Assembly (NCBI RefSeq): GCF_024585285.1
Contig: NZ_CP040755.1
Span: forward strand, 1,240,001-1,304,000
Length of the DNA: 64,000 nucleotides
Source of the DNA: Colwellia sp. M166
GTDB taxonomy: Bacteria > Pseudomonadota > Gammaproteobacteria > Enterobacterales > Alteromonadaceae
Direction: 5' to 3'
How positions within the stretch are numbered: position 1 is the first letter of the stretch; every line of letters starts with the position of its first letter. The notes under the pieces are model-generated. The model was not told where the DNA came from. It ran no database searches and saw only the letters and a program-made list of their open reading frames with translations. This document shows positions 30,630 to 39,079 of this stretch, in pieces. Position numbers and translations under genes: made by a program.

Positions 30630-30803
30630 ATGGCAAAATTTCAACAAGTAATGGACTCTTTAGGTACACAACCTAAATCAAGTTCAAGTAATAATAAGAA
30701 AAGAAAATGGCGTGAAATTGAACAACTGAAAGAAAAATTTCAACTGGAAAAAGAATTAAAAGCTTTTGATTATTCTTTAGAACGTATGTTGGAAGAGTTT
30801 TAA
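30630..30803 (+). CDS. DUF3545 family small protein
   Basis: 57 aa, basic and helical. MAKFQQVMDSLG, then a Ser/Asn linker and the conserved KKRKWREIEQLKEKFQLEKELKAFDYS (shown with breaks: KKRKWREIEQLKE / KFQLEKELKAFD). This matches DUF3545, a short protein family of marine gammaproteobacteria with unknown role. Start ATG 30630 has the RBS AAAAAGGAA just upstream. A terminator follows at 30835. Confidence 0.85.
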   Translation: MAKFQQVMDSLGTQPKSSSSNNKKRKWREIEQLKEKFQLEKELKAFDYSLERMLEEF

Positions 30804-30834
30804 CTTAGTGTTAGTCAAATAGTTAAAACTGACT

Positions 30835-30860
30835 AAAACCCGGACGTAGCCGGGTTTTTT
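30835..30860 (+). terminator. Terminator after the DUF3545 gene
   Basis: AAAACCCGG-acgtag-CCGGGTTTTTT. It is followed by a threefold near-tandem TTTTATTGGC up to about 30889, which may derive from slippage. Confidence 0.88.
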
Positions 30861-30897
30861 ATTGGCTTTTTATTGGCTTTTTATTGGAAATAATGAC

Positions 30898-31437
30898 ATG
30901 AATAATAAAGCCATCGGTTTTGGTGATATTAACGCCAAACTTGTTTTCTATATAAAAAATCGTCCTCCCCTCGCTTTATATCAAAATTTAAGCACTGTTA
31001 AGCCCTTAGCAAGCAATGAAATTGCCTATATTTGCCATGAAACTGGTAATCATTGGCGAAAAATATTTAATGTTTACGCCAAGTTATTATTCGAGTTATG
31101 CCCAGAGCAGTTTTCTTCATGGCAACAGCTAAGAGATAAAGCACTTTTGCAAACTGACAGTAACCATTGCTTACTTTTTTCTCCACCAGAACTTTGCACA
31201 CTTGGGCTTTCAACCGCCAATACTTTAGCAAGGCAGGATAATAAAAAGTTGCAGGTTATATTAGGCAAAGGCTATAGCGAACACCTTGGCCTTAGCAGCA
31301 ACTGTACTTGGCTTAGTCATGACTTTGCCATTAATACAGAATTGGGCATTATTATTTGCCCATATTTCGATTATCGACAATTATCCAATAAAAAGATCAG
31401 CCAACTGAGTGGTCTTATCAAACAACTGACAAGTTAA
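30898..31437 (+). CDS. Conserved hypothetical protein, 179 aa (possibly DUF6942)
   Basis: Begins MNNKAIGFGDINAKLVFYIK. Soluble-looking, with five Cys and several Trp, for example ICHETGNHWRKIFNVYAKLL, LLFSPPELCTLGL, KLQVILGKGYSEHLGL, ICPYFDYRQLSN. The ending 'cPYfDYRQLsN' reads like a conserved signature. I think it belongs to a small family of Vibrio/Shewanella/Colwellia proteins (DUF6942), but I am not sure. Its end overlaps the convergent EAL gene by 20 bp. Confidence 0.7.
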   Translation: MNNKAIGFGDINAKLVFYIKNRPPLALYQNLSTVKPLASNEIAYICHETGNHWRKIFNVYAKLLFELCPEQFSSWQQLRDKALLQTDSNHCLLFSPPELCTLGLSTANTLARQDNKKLQVILGKGYSEHLGLSSNCTWLSHDFAINTELGIIICPYFDYRQLSNKKISQLSGLIKQLTS

Positions 31438-32215
31438 CCCAAAGCGCCTGTTTTTTTTGCAATAATAAAGGAGCTATTAAATGCTTAGGATATTCACGAA
31501 TCGGCTGATAAGCTGGTTTAGCCAAATAAAAGCCCTGAGCATACACCATGCCTAAAGCCTGCAAGTAGTCGAACTCTTGCTGACACTCAATACCTTCCAC
31601 CACAACTTCAGCTTCAGCCGCGCTAGCTAAATCAAATATCGCTTTTAAAAACTTTTGTTTAAAATTATCTTGGTGACAATTCTCGACAAAATAACGATCA
31701 ATTTTAACAATGTTAGGTACAAGTTGGCTCCATAGTTTAAGCCCAGAATATCCGGCACCTAAATCATCAATAGCGACATTAAAGCCAAACTGTCGATAGC
31801 GCGCTAAAGCATCACGTAAGATGTGATGATTAGGAAAAGGATACTTCTCACTTAATTCAATGACAATTTGTTGGCAATTTAATCCCGCTTGTTCAACAAA
31901 TTTCACTGTTTCACCTTGAGGATGATTGTTATTAAGCAACACAAGCGGACTGATATTAAGGAATAGTTTGCCGGTTAACTGTAGCTCAGCAAAGCGCTTA
32001 ATTGCTTTATCACGGCACAATATCTCAAGCTCAGAAAGTAAACCCGCTTGCATAGCGTGTTGAAATAGAACGTCTGGTGAATGCAGAGCGCTAGCTTCTG
32101 GACCTCTGGTTAGTGCTTCGTAGCCAACGATACATTGTTCTTGAGTATTAAATATTGCTTGAAATACAGTGCTAACAGCTTTAGCTTTGATAATGTCATT
32201 TATGTTTATACTCAC
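31418..32215 (-). CDS. Stand-alone EAL domain protein, probable c-di-GMP phosphodiesterase
   Basis: 265 aa, almost only an EAL domain. The catalytic elements are visible: EAL itself (YEALTRG, about residue 34), the N of FLNISP, the E of IVIELSEKYPF, DDLGAGYSG (the DDFG loop), KIDRYF (catalytic Lys-Asp), VVEGIE and AQGFYLAKP. All metal-binding residues seem present, so hydrolysis of cyclic di-GMP is likely. No sensor domain or membrane segment. Two GGDEF proteins lie 3-6 kb away on the same strand. RBS AGGAG upstream. Confidence 0.9.
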   Translation of the reverse strand: MSININDIIKAKAVSTVFQAIFNTQEQCIVGYEALTRGPEASALHSPDVLFQHAMQAGLLSELEILCRDKAIKRFAELQLTGKLFLNISPLVLLNNNHPQGETVKFVEQAGLNCQQIVIELSEKYPFPNHHILRDALARYRQFGFNVAIDDLGAGYSGLKLWSQLVPNIVKIDRYFVENCHQDNFKQKFLKAIFDLASAAEAEVVVEGIECQQEFDYLQALGMVYAQGFYLAKPAYQPIREYPKHLIAPLLLQKKQALWVNLSVV

Positions 32216-32455
32216 GTCACTCTCCTAATTAATGATGATTCTAAGGAAGTTTTGTGACAGTTTTATGACTAAGGTGATCTTTAACTTGTTTAAAGCTATC
32301 TACGCCAGTAAAAAGCCGTCAAAGCTACTGTAAGCGATTATCACTCAATAGTTATGGCCTTGCTGAGAAACTGATAATAGCTTGCTGTAATTGTTAATTT
32401 CGCGAACCTAAGGTAGGTAGAGCCCTAATAATTGAAGATTAAGGCCCTATTGCTA

Positions 32456-34744
32456 TTAGCTTTCTGGTGTTTCCGGCGTTATCTCTAAAGGTTGTTGTTC
32501 TATAACAATATGATCAACTCGTTGTAAGCCTCTTGGTAACTTATTACCTCGTCGGCCACGCTCACCTTTATAATGCTCAATATCACTCGCCTTTAGGGTC
32601 AATTTACGTTTACCTGCATGCAAAGTAACCGCACTTTCTGGTGGTAACACTTCAAGCAATGTTACATATTCCTCACGCGCTTTGGCTCTCGCTGAAGGAA
32701 TATTAATAATTTTATTACCTTTGCCTTTACTTAGCACCGGCAAGTCTTTGACAGGAAAGACTAACATCCGCCCTTCAGAGGTAATTGACAGGACTAACTC
32801 GTTATCTAAGCTGCTAATAAACCTTGGCGTCATTACTTTAGCTGCTGCAGACAAACTCAATAGTGCTTTGCCATTTTTATTACGACTGACCATATCCGCG
32901 AAACTAGCAACAAAACCATAACCCGCATCACTGCTGAGTAAATAACGTCTATCATCTTCAGCCATCAACACTTTTTCGAAGGCTTCTCCACTAGCTAAAT
33001 TAAAGCGTCCAGTGAGTGGCTCACCTTGGCTTCGAGCGGTAGGTAAACTATGAGCATCAGTCGCATAGGCCCTACCGGCAGAATCAATAAAGACCACAGG
33101 TCGGTTACTACGCCCTTTCGCTGAGCATAAATACTCATCCCCTGACTTGTAACTTAACGCTTGTGCATCAATGTCATGACCTTTAGCACAACGTGCCCAA
33201 CCTTTTTGAGAGACAACAACAGTTACTGACTCACTCGGCATCAAATCTTTCTCAGACAGCGCTTTAGCTTCATTTCGCTCAACAAGCACAGAGCGACGAT
33301 CATCACCATACTTCTCAGCAGCTTCGAGTATTTCTTTTTTCATTAAGGTATTCATGCGCGCTTTAGAACCAAGCGTTTTTTCAAGATATTCGCGCTCAAT
33401 ATTCAATTCGTCTTGCTCTGCTCGAATTTTAATCTCTTCAAGCTTGGCAAGTTGTCGAAGTTTAATTTCTAATATTGATTCAGCTTGACGTTCAGACAAC
33501 TCAAAGCGCGACATTAACTCTGCTTTCGGGTTGTCATAACCTCGAATTATTTCAATAACTTCATCAATATTGAGGTAAGCAACCAATAGGCCATCTAAAA
33601 TATGTAAGCGCGCCAATACTTTATCTAAGCGATATTGTAAACGGCGACGGATAGTTTCACGTCTGTACTCTATCCACTCGCTTAGTATGGTTCTAATATC
33701 TTTAACTGCGGGTTTGTTATTTAAACCAATCATGTTGAGGTTAACACGAAAGTTTTTCTCTAAATCCGTGGTAGCAAACAAATGTTGCATTAATTGTTCA
33801 ATATCAACACGATTAGAGCGTGGCACAATCACTAAACGGATCGGGTTTTCATGATCTGATTCATCACGTAAATCCACCACCATAGGTAGCTTTTTAGCTT
33901 GCATTTGATTAGCAATTTGCTCTAATATTTTTCCGCCAGATGCCTGATGAGGCAAAGCTGTAATAACCACTTCACCATGTAGCATTTCATAAACCGCACG
34001 CATTTTAATACTGCCGCGACCGGTTTGATAAATTTTTTCAATGTCTGCTTTCGGGGTAATTATTTCAGCATCGGTTGGATAATCAGGTCCCTGAATAATA
34101 TTAAGTAAATCTGCTAACTCTGCCTTGGGTTGTTCAATAAGATGCACACAAGCACTGGCGACTTCTCTAACATTATGAGGAGGAATATCGGTTGCCATAC
34201 CCACAGCAATACCAGTAATACCGTTAAGTAATATATGCGGTAAACGCGCTGGTAAAGTTTTAGGCTCTTTCATGGTACCATCGAAATTAGGCGTCCAATC
34301 AACCGTACCTTGCCCTAGCTCTGCTAATAAAACCTCACTAAAGCGTGATAAACGTGCTTCGGTATAGCGCATGGCCGCGAAAGACTTAGGATCATCTGGT
34401 GCTCCCCAGTTTCCTTGACCGTCAACCAGCGGATAGCGATATGAAAACGGTTGTGCCATCAACACCATAGCTTCATAACAGGCTGAATCACCATGGGGGT
34501 GGAATTTACCTAAAACGTCACCAACAGTACGGGCTGATTTTTTATATTTTGCTAATGCCGATAAACCAAGCTCTGACATCGCATAAATAATACGACGCTG
34601 CACTGGCTTTAAACCATCACCAATATGAGGTAAAGCTCGATCCATAATGACATACATCGAGTAATTTAAATAAGCTTCTTCAGTGAACTGTCTTAAAGGG
34701 CGCTGCTCAATACCGTCCAAACTAAAGTCGATTGCATCTGACAT
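32456..34744 (-). CDS. parC: DNA topoisomerase IV subunit A
   Basis: Breakage-reunion subunit that with ParE decatenates daughter chromosomes. 762 aa. Visible: start [23 protein letters not shown], the quinolone-resistance region [12 protein letters not shown] with Ser and Glu at the usual positions (wild-type form), the active-site Tyr in [11 protein letters not shown] (about residue 125), and a C-terminal beta-pinwheel. parE lies about 10 kb away on the same strand, separated by the cyclase genes and the island described below. Confidence 0.98.
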   Translation of the reverse strand: MSDAIDFSLDGIEQRPLRQFTEEAYLNYSMYVIMDRALPHIGDGLKPVQRRIIYAMSELGLSALAKYKKSARTVGDVLGKFHPHGDSACYEAMVLMAQPFSYRYPLVDGQGNWGAPDDPKSFAAMRYTEARLSRFSEVLLAELGQGTVDWTPNFDGTMKEPKTLPARLPHILLNGITGIAVGMATDIPPHNVREVASACVHLIEQPKAELADLLNIIQGPDYPTDAEIITPKADIEKIYQTGRGSIKMRAVYEMLHGEVVITALPHQASGGKILEQIANQMQAKKLPMVVDLRDESDHENPIRLVIVPRSNRVDIEQLMQHLFATTDLEKNFRVNLNMIGLNNKPAVKDIRTILSEWIEYRRETIRRRLQYRLDKVLARLHILDGLLVAYLNIDEVIEIIRGYDNPKAELMSRFELSERQAESILEIKLRQLAKLEEIKIRAEQDELNIEREYLEKTLGSKARMNTLMKKEILEAAEKYGDDRRSVLVERNEAKALSEKDLMPSESVTVVVSQKGWARCAKGHDIDAQALSYKSGDEYLCSAKGRSNRPVVFIDSAGRAYATDAHSLPTARSQGEPLTGRFNLASGEAFEKVLMAEDDRRYLLSSDAGYGFVASFADMVSRNKNGKALLSLSAAAKVMTPRFISSLDNELVLSITSEGRMLVFPVKDLPVLSKGKGNKIINIPSARAKAREEYVTLLEVLPPESAVTLHAGKRKLTLKASDIEHYKGERGRRGNKLPRGLQRVDHIVIEQQPLEITPETPES

Positions 34745-34879
34745 GAAAATATTTCCTAAAAAGTTCGATTAATGTCGAATTATCAAGCGTAACTTTTACT
34801 ATTATTGCTCTGGGGTTAGCTTAGCTGATTATGCCTGTGGAAAGAATACTTTTAGGCGATAAATATCATGAAATGGTGA

Positions 34880-36145
34880 TTAATCTGTTTTTTCTTTTCT
34901 TTCTGTACAATAGCTACACACTTGATTGCGACCGTTAGCTTTTGCTTGGTACATAGCCATATCCGCTGCATGTAGTAAGCTATCAAAACTTTCTCTAACC
35001 ACCTTAATACTTGCTAAACCTATACTAACGGTAATATGAATATTATCCTGTTGACCTTGATAACTTTTATCCTGAATTTTTTCCCGTATACGCTCAGCAA
35101 TTGCACGCGCTTGCGCAATATTTGCATCAGGTAAAATAGCGGCAAATTCTTCACCACCGATCCGAGCAAGAAAATCTCGAGAGCGCATGGTTTCACCCGC
35201 TAATGCTGCGATATTACAAATAACCTCATCACCAATATCATGGCCAAACTGATCGTTTATATTTTTAAAATGGTCAATATCTAACATTAAAATACTCAAC
35301 TCTTTATTCTCTCGTAAAGCATGCTCCATAAAGATGTAACCGTTATCAAAAAAAGCACGACGATTAGGCAACTGAGTTAAACTATCGGTTTTTGCAAGTA
35401 AGGTTAATGCTTTACGAATTTTAAATTGTCGTAGTAGTAATAAAAATAAGACGATGGCCGCAGCAATAAAAATCGCAATATTACGGTTTTGCTGTTGTCG
35501 CTCCGATTCAGCATGCGCCAGAGCATACTGTTTTATTTTGCTGTTTTGACTAAGTAATTCATTTTCTTCATGTCTTTTTTCAATGTCATATTTAGCACTC
35601 AAGCGCTTAACCCGTAAGCTTTTTTGCTGCTCTAAATGTGCAAAATATTTTCTAATATACTGTTCCTTACTATCAAAGGCCTTTTTAGCCTCACCTTGCC
35701 TTTGGTAAATACTTGCTAGGGTTAAATAAGCACTGGCAAATAACGGCTCATCAAGCTGCTTTTTAGCAATAAAAGCTTCAAGTTTTATTGCCTTATTTAG
35801 CCAATTAACCACCTTGTGCTCTTGACCTTCAATATTTGCAATATTGGCACGAATAAGGTGGAGAATATATTGCTCCGCTTGATTTAACGTTAAGTCTAAT
35901 TCTTGAAACTTCAGTAATTTAACTTGAGCTGACACTCGGTCGTGTTCACTTAAATTTTTTAACGATAATATTTCTACATTAATAGCCAAAACTTCTGTTG
36001 CAACTTGTTGACTGACATAAAGCTGATCCGTTTTATTGAAAACCTGCTGTTGACCTAAAATTTCATCTGCAAAAGCAAGTCTATTAAAAAATATCAACAC
36101 ACTATAAAAAATAATACTTTTTAGTCGCCAATCCTTATTGATCAT
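34880..36145 (-). CDS. GGDEF diguanylate cyclase with short TPR-like periplasmic region
   Basis: About 421 aa. N-terminal signal or anchor (SIIFYSVLIFFNRLAFA), helical TPR-like stretch (LFASAYLTLASIYQRQGEAKKAFD), a membrane helix (NIAIFIAAAIVLFLLLL) and a GGDEF domain: DSLTQLPNRRAFFD, LDIDHFKNINDQFGHDIGDE, active loop GGEEF. All residues for cyclic di-GMP synthesis appear intact. ATG 36145 overlaps the stop of the upstream cyclase gene and has AAGG before it, so the two are probably co-translated. This protein looks like a shortened paralogue of that upstream gene. Confidence 0.9.
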   Translation of the reverse strand: MINKDWRLKSIIFYSVLIFFNRLAFADEILGQQQVFNKTDQLYVSQQVATEVLAINVEILSLKNLSEHDRVSAQVKLLKFQELDLTLNQAEQYILHLIRANIANIEGQEHKVVNWLNKAIKLEAFIAKKQLDEPLFASAYLTLASIYQRQGEAKKAFDSKEQYIRKYFAHLEQQKSLRVKRLSAKYDIEKRHEENELLSQNSKIKQYALAHAESERQQQNRNIAIFIAAAIVLFLLLLRQFKIRKALTLLAKTDSLTQLPNRRAFFDNGYIFMEHALRENKELSILMLDIDHFKNINDQFGHDIGDEVICNIAALAGETMRSRDFLARIGGEEFAAILPDANIAQARAIAERIREKIQDKSYQGQQDNIHITVSIGLASIKVVRESFDSLLHAADMAMYQAKANGRNQVCSYCTERKEKTD

Positions 36146-38051
36146 AACTAACCTTATTGCGACCAGAATGCTTGGCATTTAATAATTGCGCATCGGCAGC
36201 TTTTAACAAAGTAGGAAAGTCACGGTAGTTTTGCTTGCTCAAGGTAGCAATACCAAGACTGATGGTTAATTGATTAATCTCTTGCGTTTGCCACTTCGCC
36301 TGTTCAATATGCTTTCTTAAGCGCTGTGCAACTTCAAGCGCATCATCATGTCCGGTATTTGGCAATAAGACAATAAACTCTTCGCCGCCAAAGCGGCCAA
36401 ATACATCACTTGCTCTCATCAAGCTTTGGCCATGAATAGCAATTTCTTTAAGTGTTTTATCACCTACACGGTGGCCAAAAATATCATTGATTTTCTTAAA
36501 GAAGTCGACATCTATCATACAAACACTAAAAGACTGTTGCTGCTCTATTGCCTGTTGGAAATACCTTTCGCCCAACTCAAGTAATCGTCGCCGATTCGTC
36601 ACACCGGTTAAACTATCGGTTCGCGTTGCTCGCACTAAGTTTCGTTTACCTTTAATCACTCGATATAAGACCCATGCTAAGATCAATAAACAAATTGCCA
36701 ATAAACCGACAAGAACCTGTCGGTTATTGGTATCAAGCGTTATTTGTTGCAGCTGTAAGTTTTGTATACTTTGTTTTGTTTCCAAAATATTTTTCTTACG
36801 TTGAGTGGTTTCGCTTTGATATTGTAACCTTAACTCATCAATTTCAGTGGTTTCACGCACTTCGTTATAGGCAATCGACTTAGTAAAATACTGCGTTTGA
36901 ATTTGGTATGCTTTGTTATACTGACCTAAAGTGTAATAAAGCTCAGCACGTAGAAAGAGGATATTTAACTCGCTGGTATCATAAATATCACTGGCTTTAC
37001 CTTCGAGTAACTTTTCTGCTTGTTCTAGGTTCAGTAACGCCTCATCATAACGCTTCATTTTTTCTAAAATATAAGCTTTATCAATAAGGTATTGCAGCTT
37101 CATTAAATGTTGTTCGGTTTCTTTAACATATTCGCCAGCTAACAAAATATAACGATAAGCATTTTCTGTATCGCTATCATCTTTGTTTAATAGCGCCCAA
37201 GCTAAGCTGCGATAAACACCGGCAATAAACTCATTACTAGTATTCTCCTGTATTTCACTTTCGAGAAGACGATAAACACTAATGGCTTGTTCGTAGTTAT
37301 TTTGGTTAGCATGATTAATCGCAACATTATGTAAGCTATTTAACGCATAATTGTGCTTACCGGCATTTTTAAAGTGTTGGTATGACTGTTGAAAATAATC
37401 ATTTGCTTGTTGCTGTTCACCTAAGTAACCATACAAAATGCCTAATTCACTACTGATATCGCCTAAAAGCGCTTCATCTGCTATTTCATTAGCCAAGGTC
37501 AAAGCATAATTGAGTGTGATCAATGACTGTTTATAGTTTTTTCTTAAATAATATATAGCACCAATATTGATCAAGCCACGCGCCGTTAGTTTCTGATTAG
37601 TCATTGAACGAGCTACATCTAAACCATTTTGATAAAACTGAAAAGCGCCGTCAAAATCCCCCTGACTTTCTAATGAAAAGCCTTTAATATAAGCAAGTTC
37701 AGCAATAAATATACTGGGGTTGTTCATTTGCTTAGCTAGCTTTAAGCCTTGCTCAGCTGAGGCTGCACTTAAACTATAAAGCGCCTGATCAGAATATGCT
37801 GTGGATTGAATTCGAAAGTAATTAACTTGGCTAGTGAGCGGTTGTGAGCTTAACTCATCTTTGTGGGTATTTAATAACAGTAATGCGGCTTTAGGATCTC
37901 GATCATTAAGTTGCTCTGCTCGTAATAAAAAAGCATTAAAGTCGCTATCAGTTAAAGAGTGCAAAGCATTTGATTTACAAGATATTAACAATAAAAAAAG
38001 GACAATCGGGCCACTATTTTGAAAGGTTAATTTTACAAAACTTCTCAGCAA
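36135..38051 (-). CDS. TPR-repeat GGDEF diguanylate cyclase
   Basis: 638 aa. N-terminal export signal (VLFLLLISCKS; the Cys could be a lipobox), then about eight tetratricopeptide-like repeats (residues about 40-400, e.g. GLINIGAIYYLRKNYKQSLI, ALNSLHNVAINHANQNNYEQ). After these come a coiled segment, a membrane helix (VLVGLLAICLLILAWVLY) and a GGDEF domain with TDSLTGVTNRRRLLE, DVDFFKKINDIFGHRVGDK and GGEEF. It probably senses something in the periplasm and makes cyclic di-GMP. Overlaps the next cyclase gene by 11 bp. Confidence 0.92.
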   Translation of the reverse strand: MLRSFVKLTFQNSGPIVLFLLLISCKSNALHSLTDSDFNAFLLRAEQLNDRDPKAALLLLNTHKDELSSQPLTSQVNYFRIQSTAYSDQALYSLSAASAEQGLKLAKQMNNPSIFIAELAYIKGFSLESQGDFDGAFQFYQNGLDVARSMTNQKLTARGLINIGAIYYLRKNYKQSLITLNYALTLANEIADEALLGDISSELGILYGYLGEQQQANDYFQQSYQHFKNAGKHNYALNSLHNVAINHANQNNYEQAISVYRLLESEIQENTSNEFIAGVYRSLAWALLNKDDSDTENAYRYILLAGEYVKETEQHLMKLQYLIDKAYILEKMKRYDEALLNLEQAEKLLEGKASDIYDTSELNILFLRAELYYTLGQYNKAYQIQTQYFTKSIAYNEVRETTEIDELRLQYQSETTQRKKNILETKQSIQNLQLQQITLDTNNRQVLVGLLAICLLILAWVLYRVIKGKRNLVRATRTDSLTGVTNRRRLLELGERYFQQAIEQQQSFSVCMIDVDFFKKINDIFGHRVGDKTLKEIAIHGQSLMRASDVFGRFGGEEFIVLLPNTGHDDALEVAQRLRKHIEQAKWQTQEINQLTISLGIATLSKQNYRDFPTLLKAADAQLLNAKHSGRNKVSYDQ

Positions 38052-38182
38052 ACGCTCTGCTCCAACGGTCTATACGATAAACGACAATTGACAGTATAAA
38101 ACGAATTCAACTCAACAATAAACTGTTATTTTAATCGTTAAAAATATAAATATAAAAACTCAAAAACAAAACATAATTAAAT

Positions 38183-38590
38183 CTATTTTTCAGTAGCTTG
38201 CCAATAGCTTGCTTCGATTTTATTGCCATCAAGGTCGATAACAAAACAACCATAATAGGGTGCACCGTATTCAGGTCTTACACCCGGAGCGCCATTACAA
38301 CGAGCGCCCAATGCGATAGCACAATGATAAAACTCATCAACTTGTTGCTTACTTAAGGCAACAAAACCAAAATGAGTGCCATTGCCTGTAGTAGCAGGCA
38401 GTTTATCAAAAGGTTGTTGTAACCAAAATTCAGGATAGCCCTTGCCATAGGCTAATGCTTGTTCATATTCGCTAACCAAATCTATACCTAAAGTTGCTAG
38501 GACGGGCGTATAAAAACCTTGTGCTTGTGCTAAATTATTAGTACCAATAGAGGCATGACAGATACTGCGTAAACGACGATGCTCAATCAT
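38183..38590 (-). CDS. VOC (glyoxalase/bleomycin-resistance) family protein
   Basis: 135 aa, one vicinal-oxygen-chelate domain pair: ICHASIGTNNLAQAQGFYTPVLATLG at the start (read with the break after QAQ), GTHFGFVALSKQQVDEFY in the middle and YYGCFVIDLDGNKIEASYW at the end. Many such proteins are lyases or dioxygenases; the substrate cannot be told. By my reading of the island, this gene was originally the next minus-strand gene after parE. Confidence 0.9.
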   Translation of the reverse strand: MIEHRRLRSICHASIGTNNLAQAQGFYTPVLATLGIDLVSEYEQALAYGKGYPEFWLQQPFDKLPATTGNGTHFGFVALSKQQVDEFYHCAIALGARCNGAPGVRPEYGAPYYGCFVIDLDGNKIEASYWQATEK

Positions 38591-38609
38591 CAGTTTTCCT
38601 TACTAAACA

Positions 38610-38643
38610 AAAAAGGTATAGCCTTATGACACTATACCTTTTA
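38610..38643 (-). terminator. Terminator downstream of the island; probably the original parE terminator
   Basis: On the minus strand: AAAAGGTATAG - 10-base loop - CTATACCTTTTTTG. It lies about 75 bp beyond the left copy of the parE 3' end at 38719. Before insertion it would have followed parE directly; now it would end transcripts of the DUF262 operon. Confidence 0.8.
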
Positions 38644-38718
38644 TTAACAATATTAATTATCAACAATATGTAGAAACAAAACGATTACTCAACAAAACTT
38701 TGCTTGTTACCCTTGAAG

Positions 38719-38737
38719 TTATGCTAATTCAACCATA
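38719..38737. repeat. attL-like direct repeat (copy of parE 3' end)
   Basis: TTATGCTAATTCAACCATA, identical to 44384-44402. It lies in non-coding DNA here. The match stops on both sides exactly at these limits. Confidence 0.8.
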
Positions 38738-38746
38738 AGCTGACAA
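38735..38746 (+). repeat. Inverted repeat inside the island, left
   Basis: ATAAGCTGACAA reading inward, followed by TAAAATA. Paired with 44355-44366, where the same 12 bases read inward on the minus strand followed by AAGATAT. Possible recombinase-binding arm. Confidence 0.5.
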
Positions 38747-39014
38747 TAAAATAAACCCTACAACCCTTAGCATTAGTTTTATTGTACTATGCTAAGTAGT
38801 GACACGCCTTAAAGAAAGCAACCCTACCCAGCCTCTAGTACGCAATAAGAACTAAACCAGTGGAGATATTAACTCCAACTTAACGTGATTTATAACATAA
38901 GTTCAGATTCAGGCTTCCCATCAACATTATAAGCTATTGTTAAAGTCAGATGCCGCTTCTTGTACACCGACTTTTAGGACTTCTAAGCAAGTGCCCGTTA
39001 AGCTTTTTAAATTT

Positions 39015-39048
39015 CACTGAGTGGAAACAAACTTAGTAGAATTGGTAT
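39015..39048. repeat. Dispersed palindromic repeat, copy 2 (half)
   Basis: 34 bp matching 10856-10889 at 31 positions, starting CACTGAGTGG and ending AATTGGTAT. Only one half of the palindrome is present. It lies just after the end of the DUF262-HNH gene. Confidence 0.7.
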
Positions 39049-39079
39049 AATGCTTGCTCGCTGGTTTGACTGTTCATAA

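Noticed and set aside
32380..32455. A terminator after parC around GAGCCCTAATAATT...ATTAAGGCCCT
   Set aside because: The pairing is broken by mismatches and no T-run follows on the minus strand.
36487..36804. A 105-codon plus-strand frame opposite the TPR-GGDEF gene
   Set aside because: Antisense shadow; Cys-rich and without RBS.
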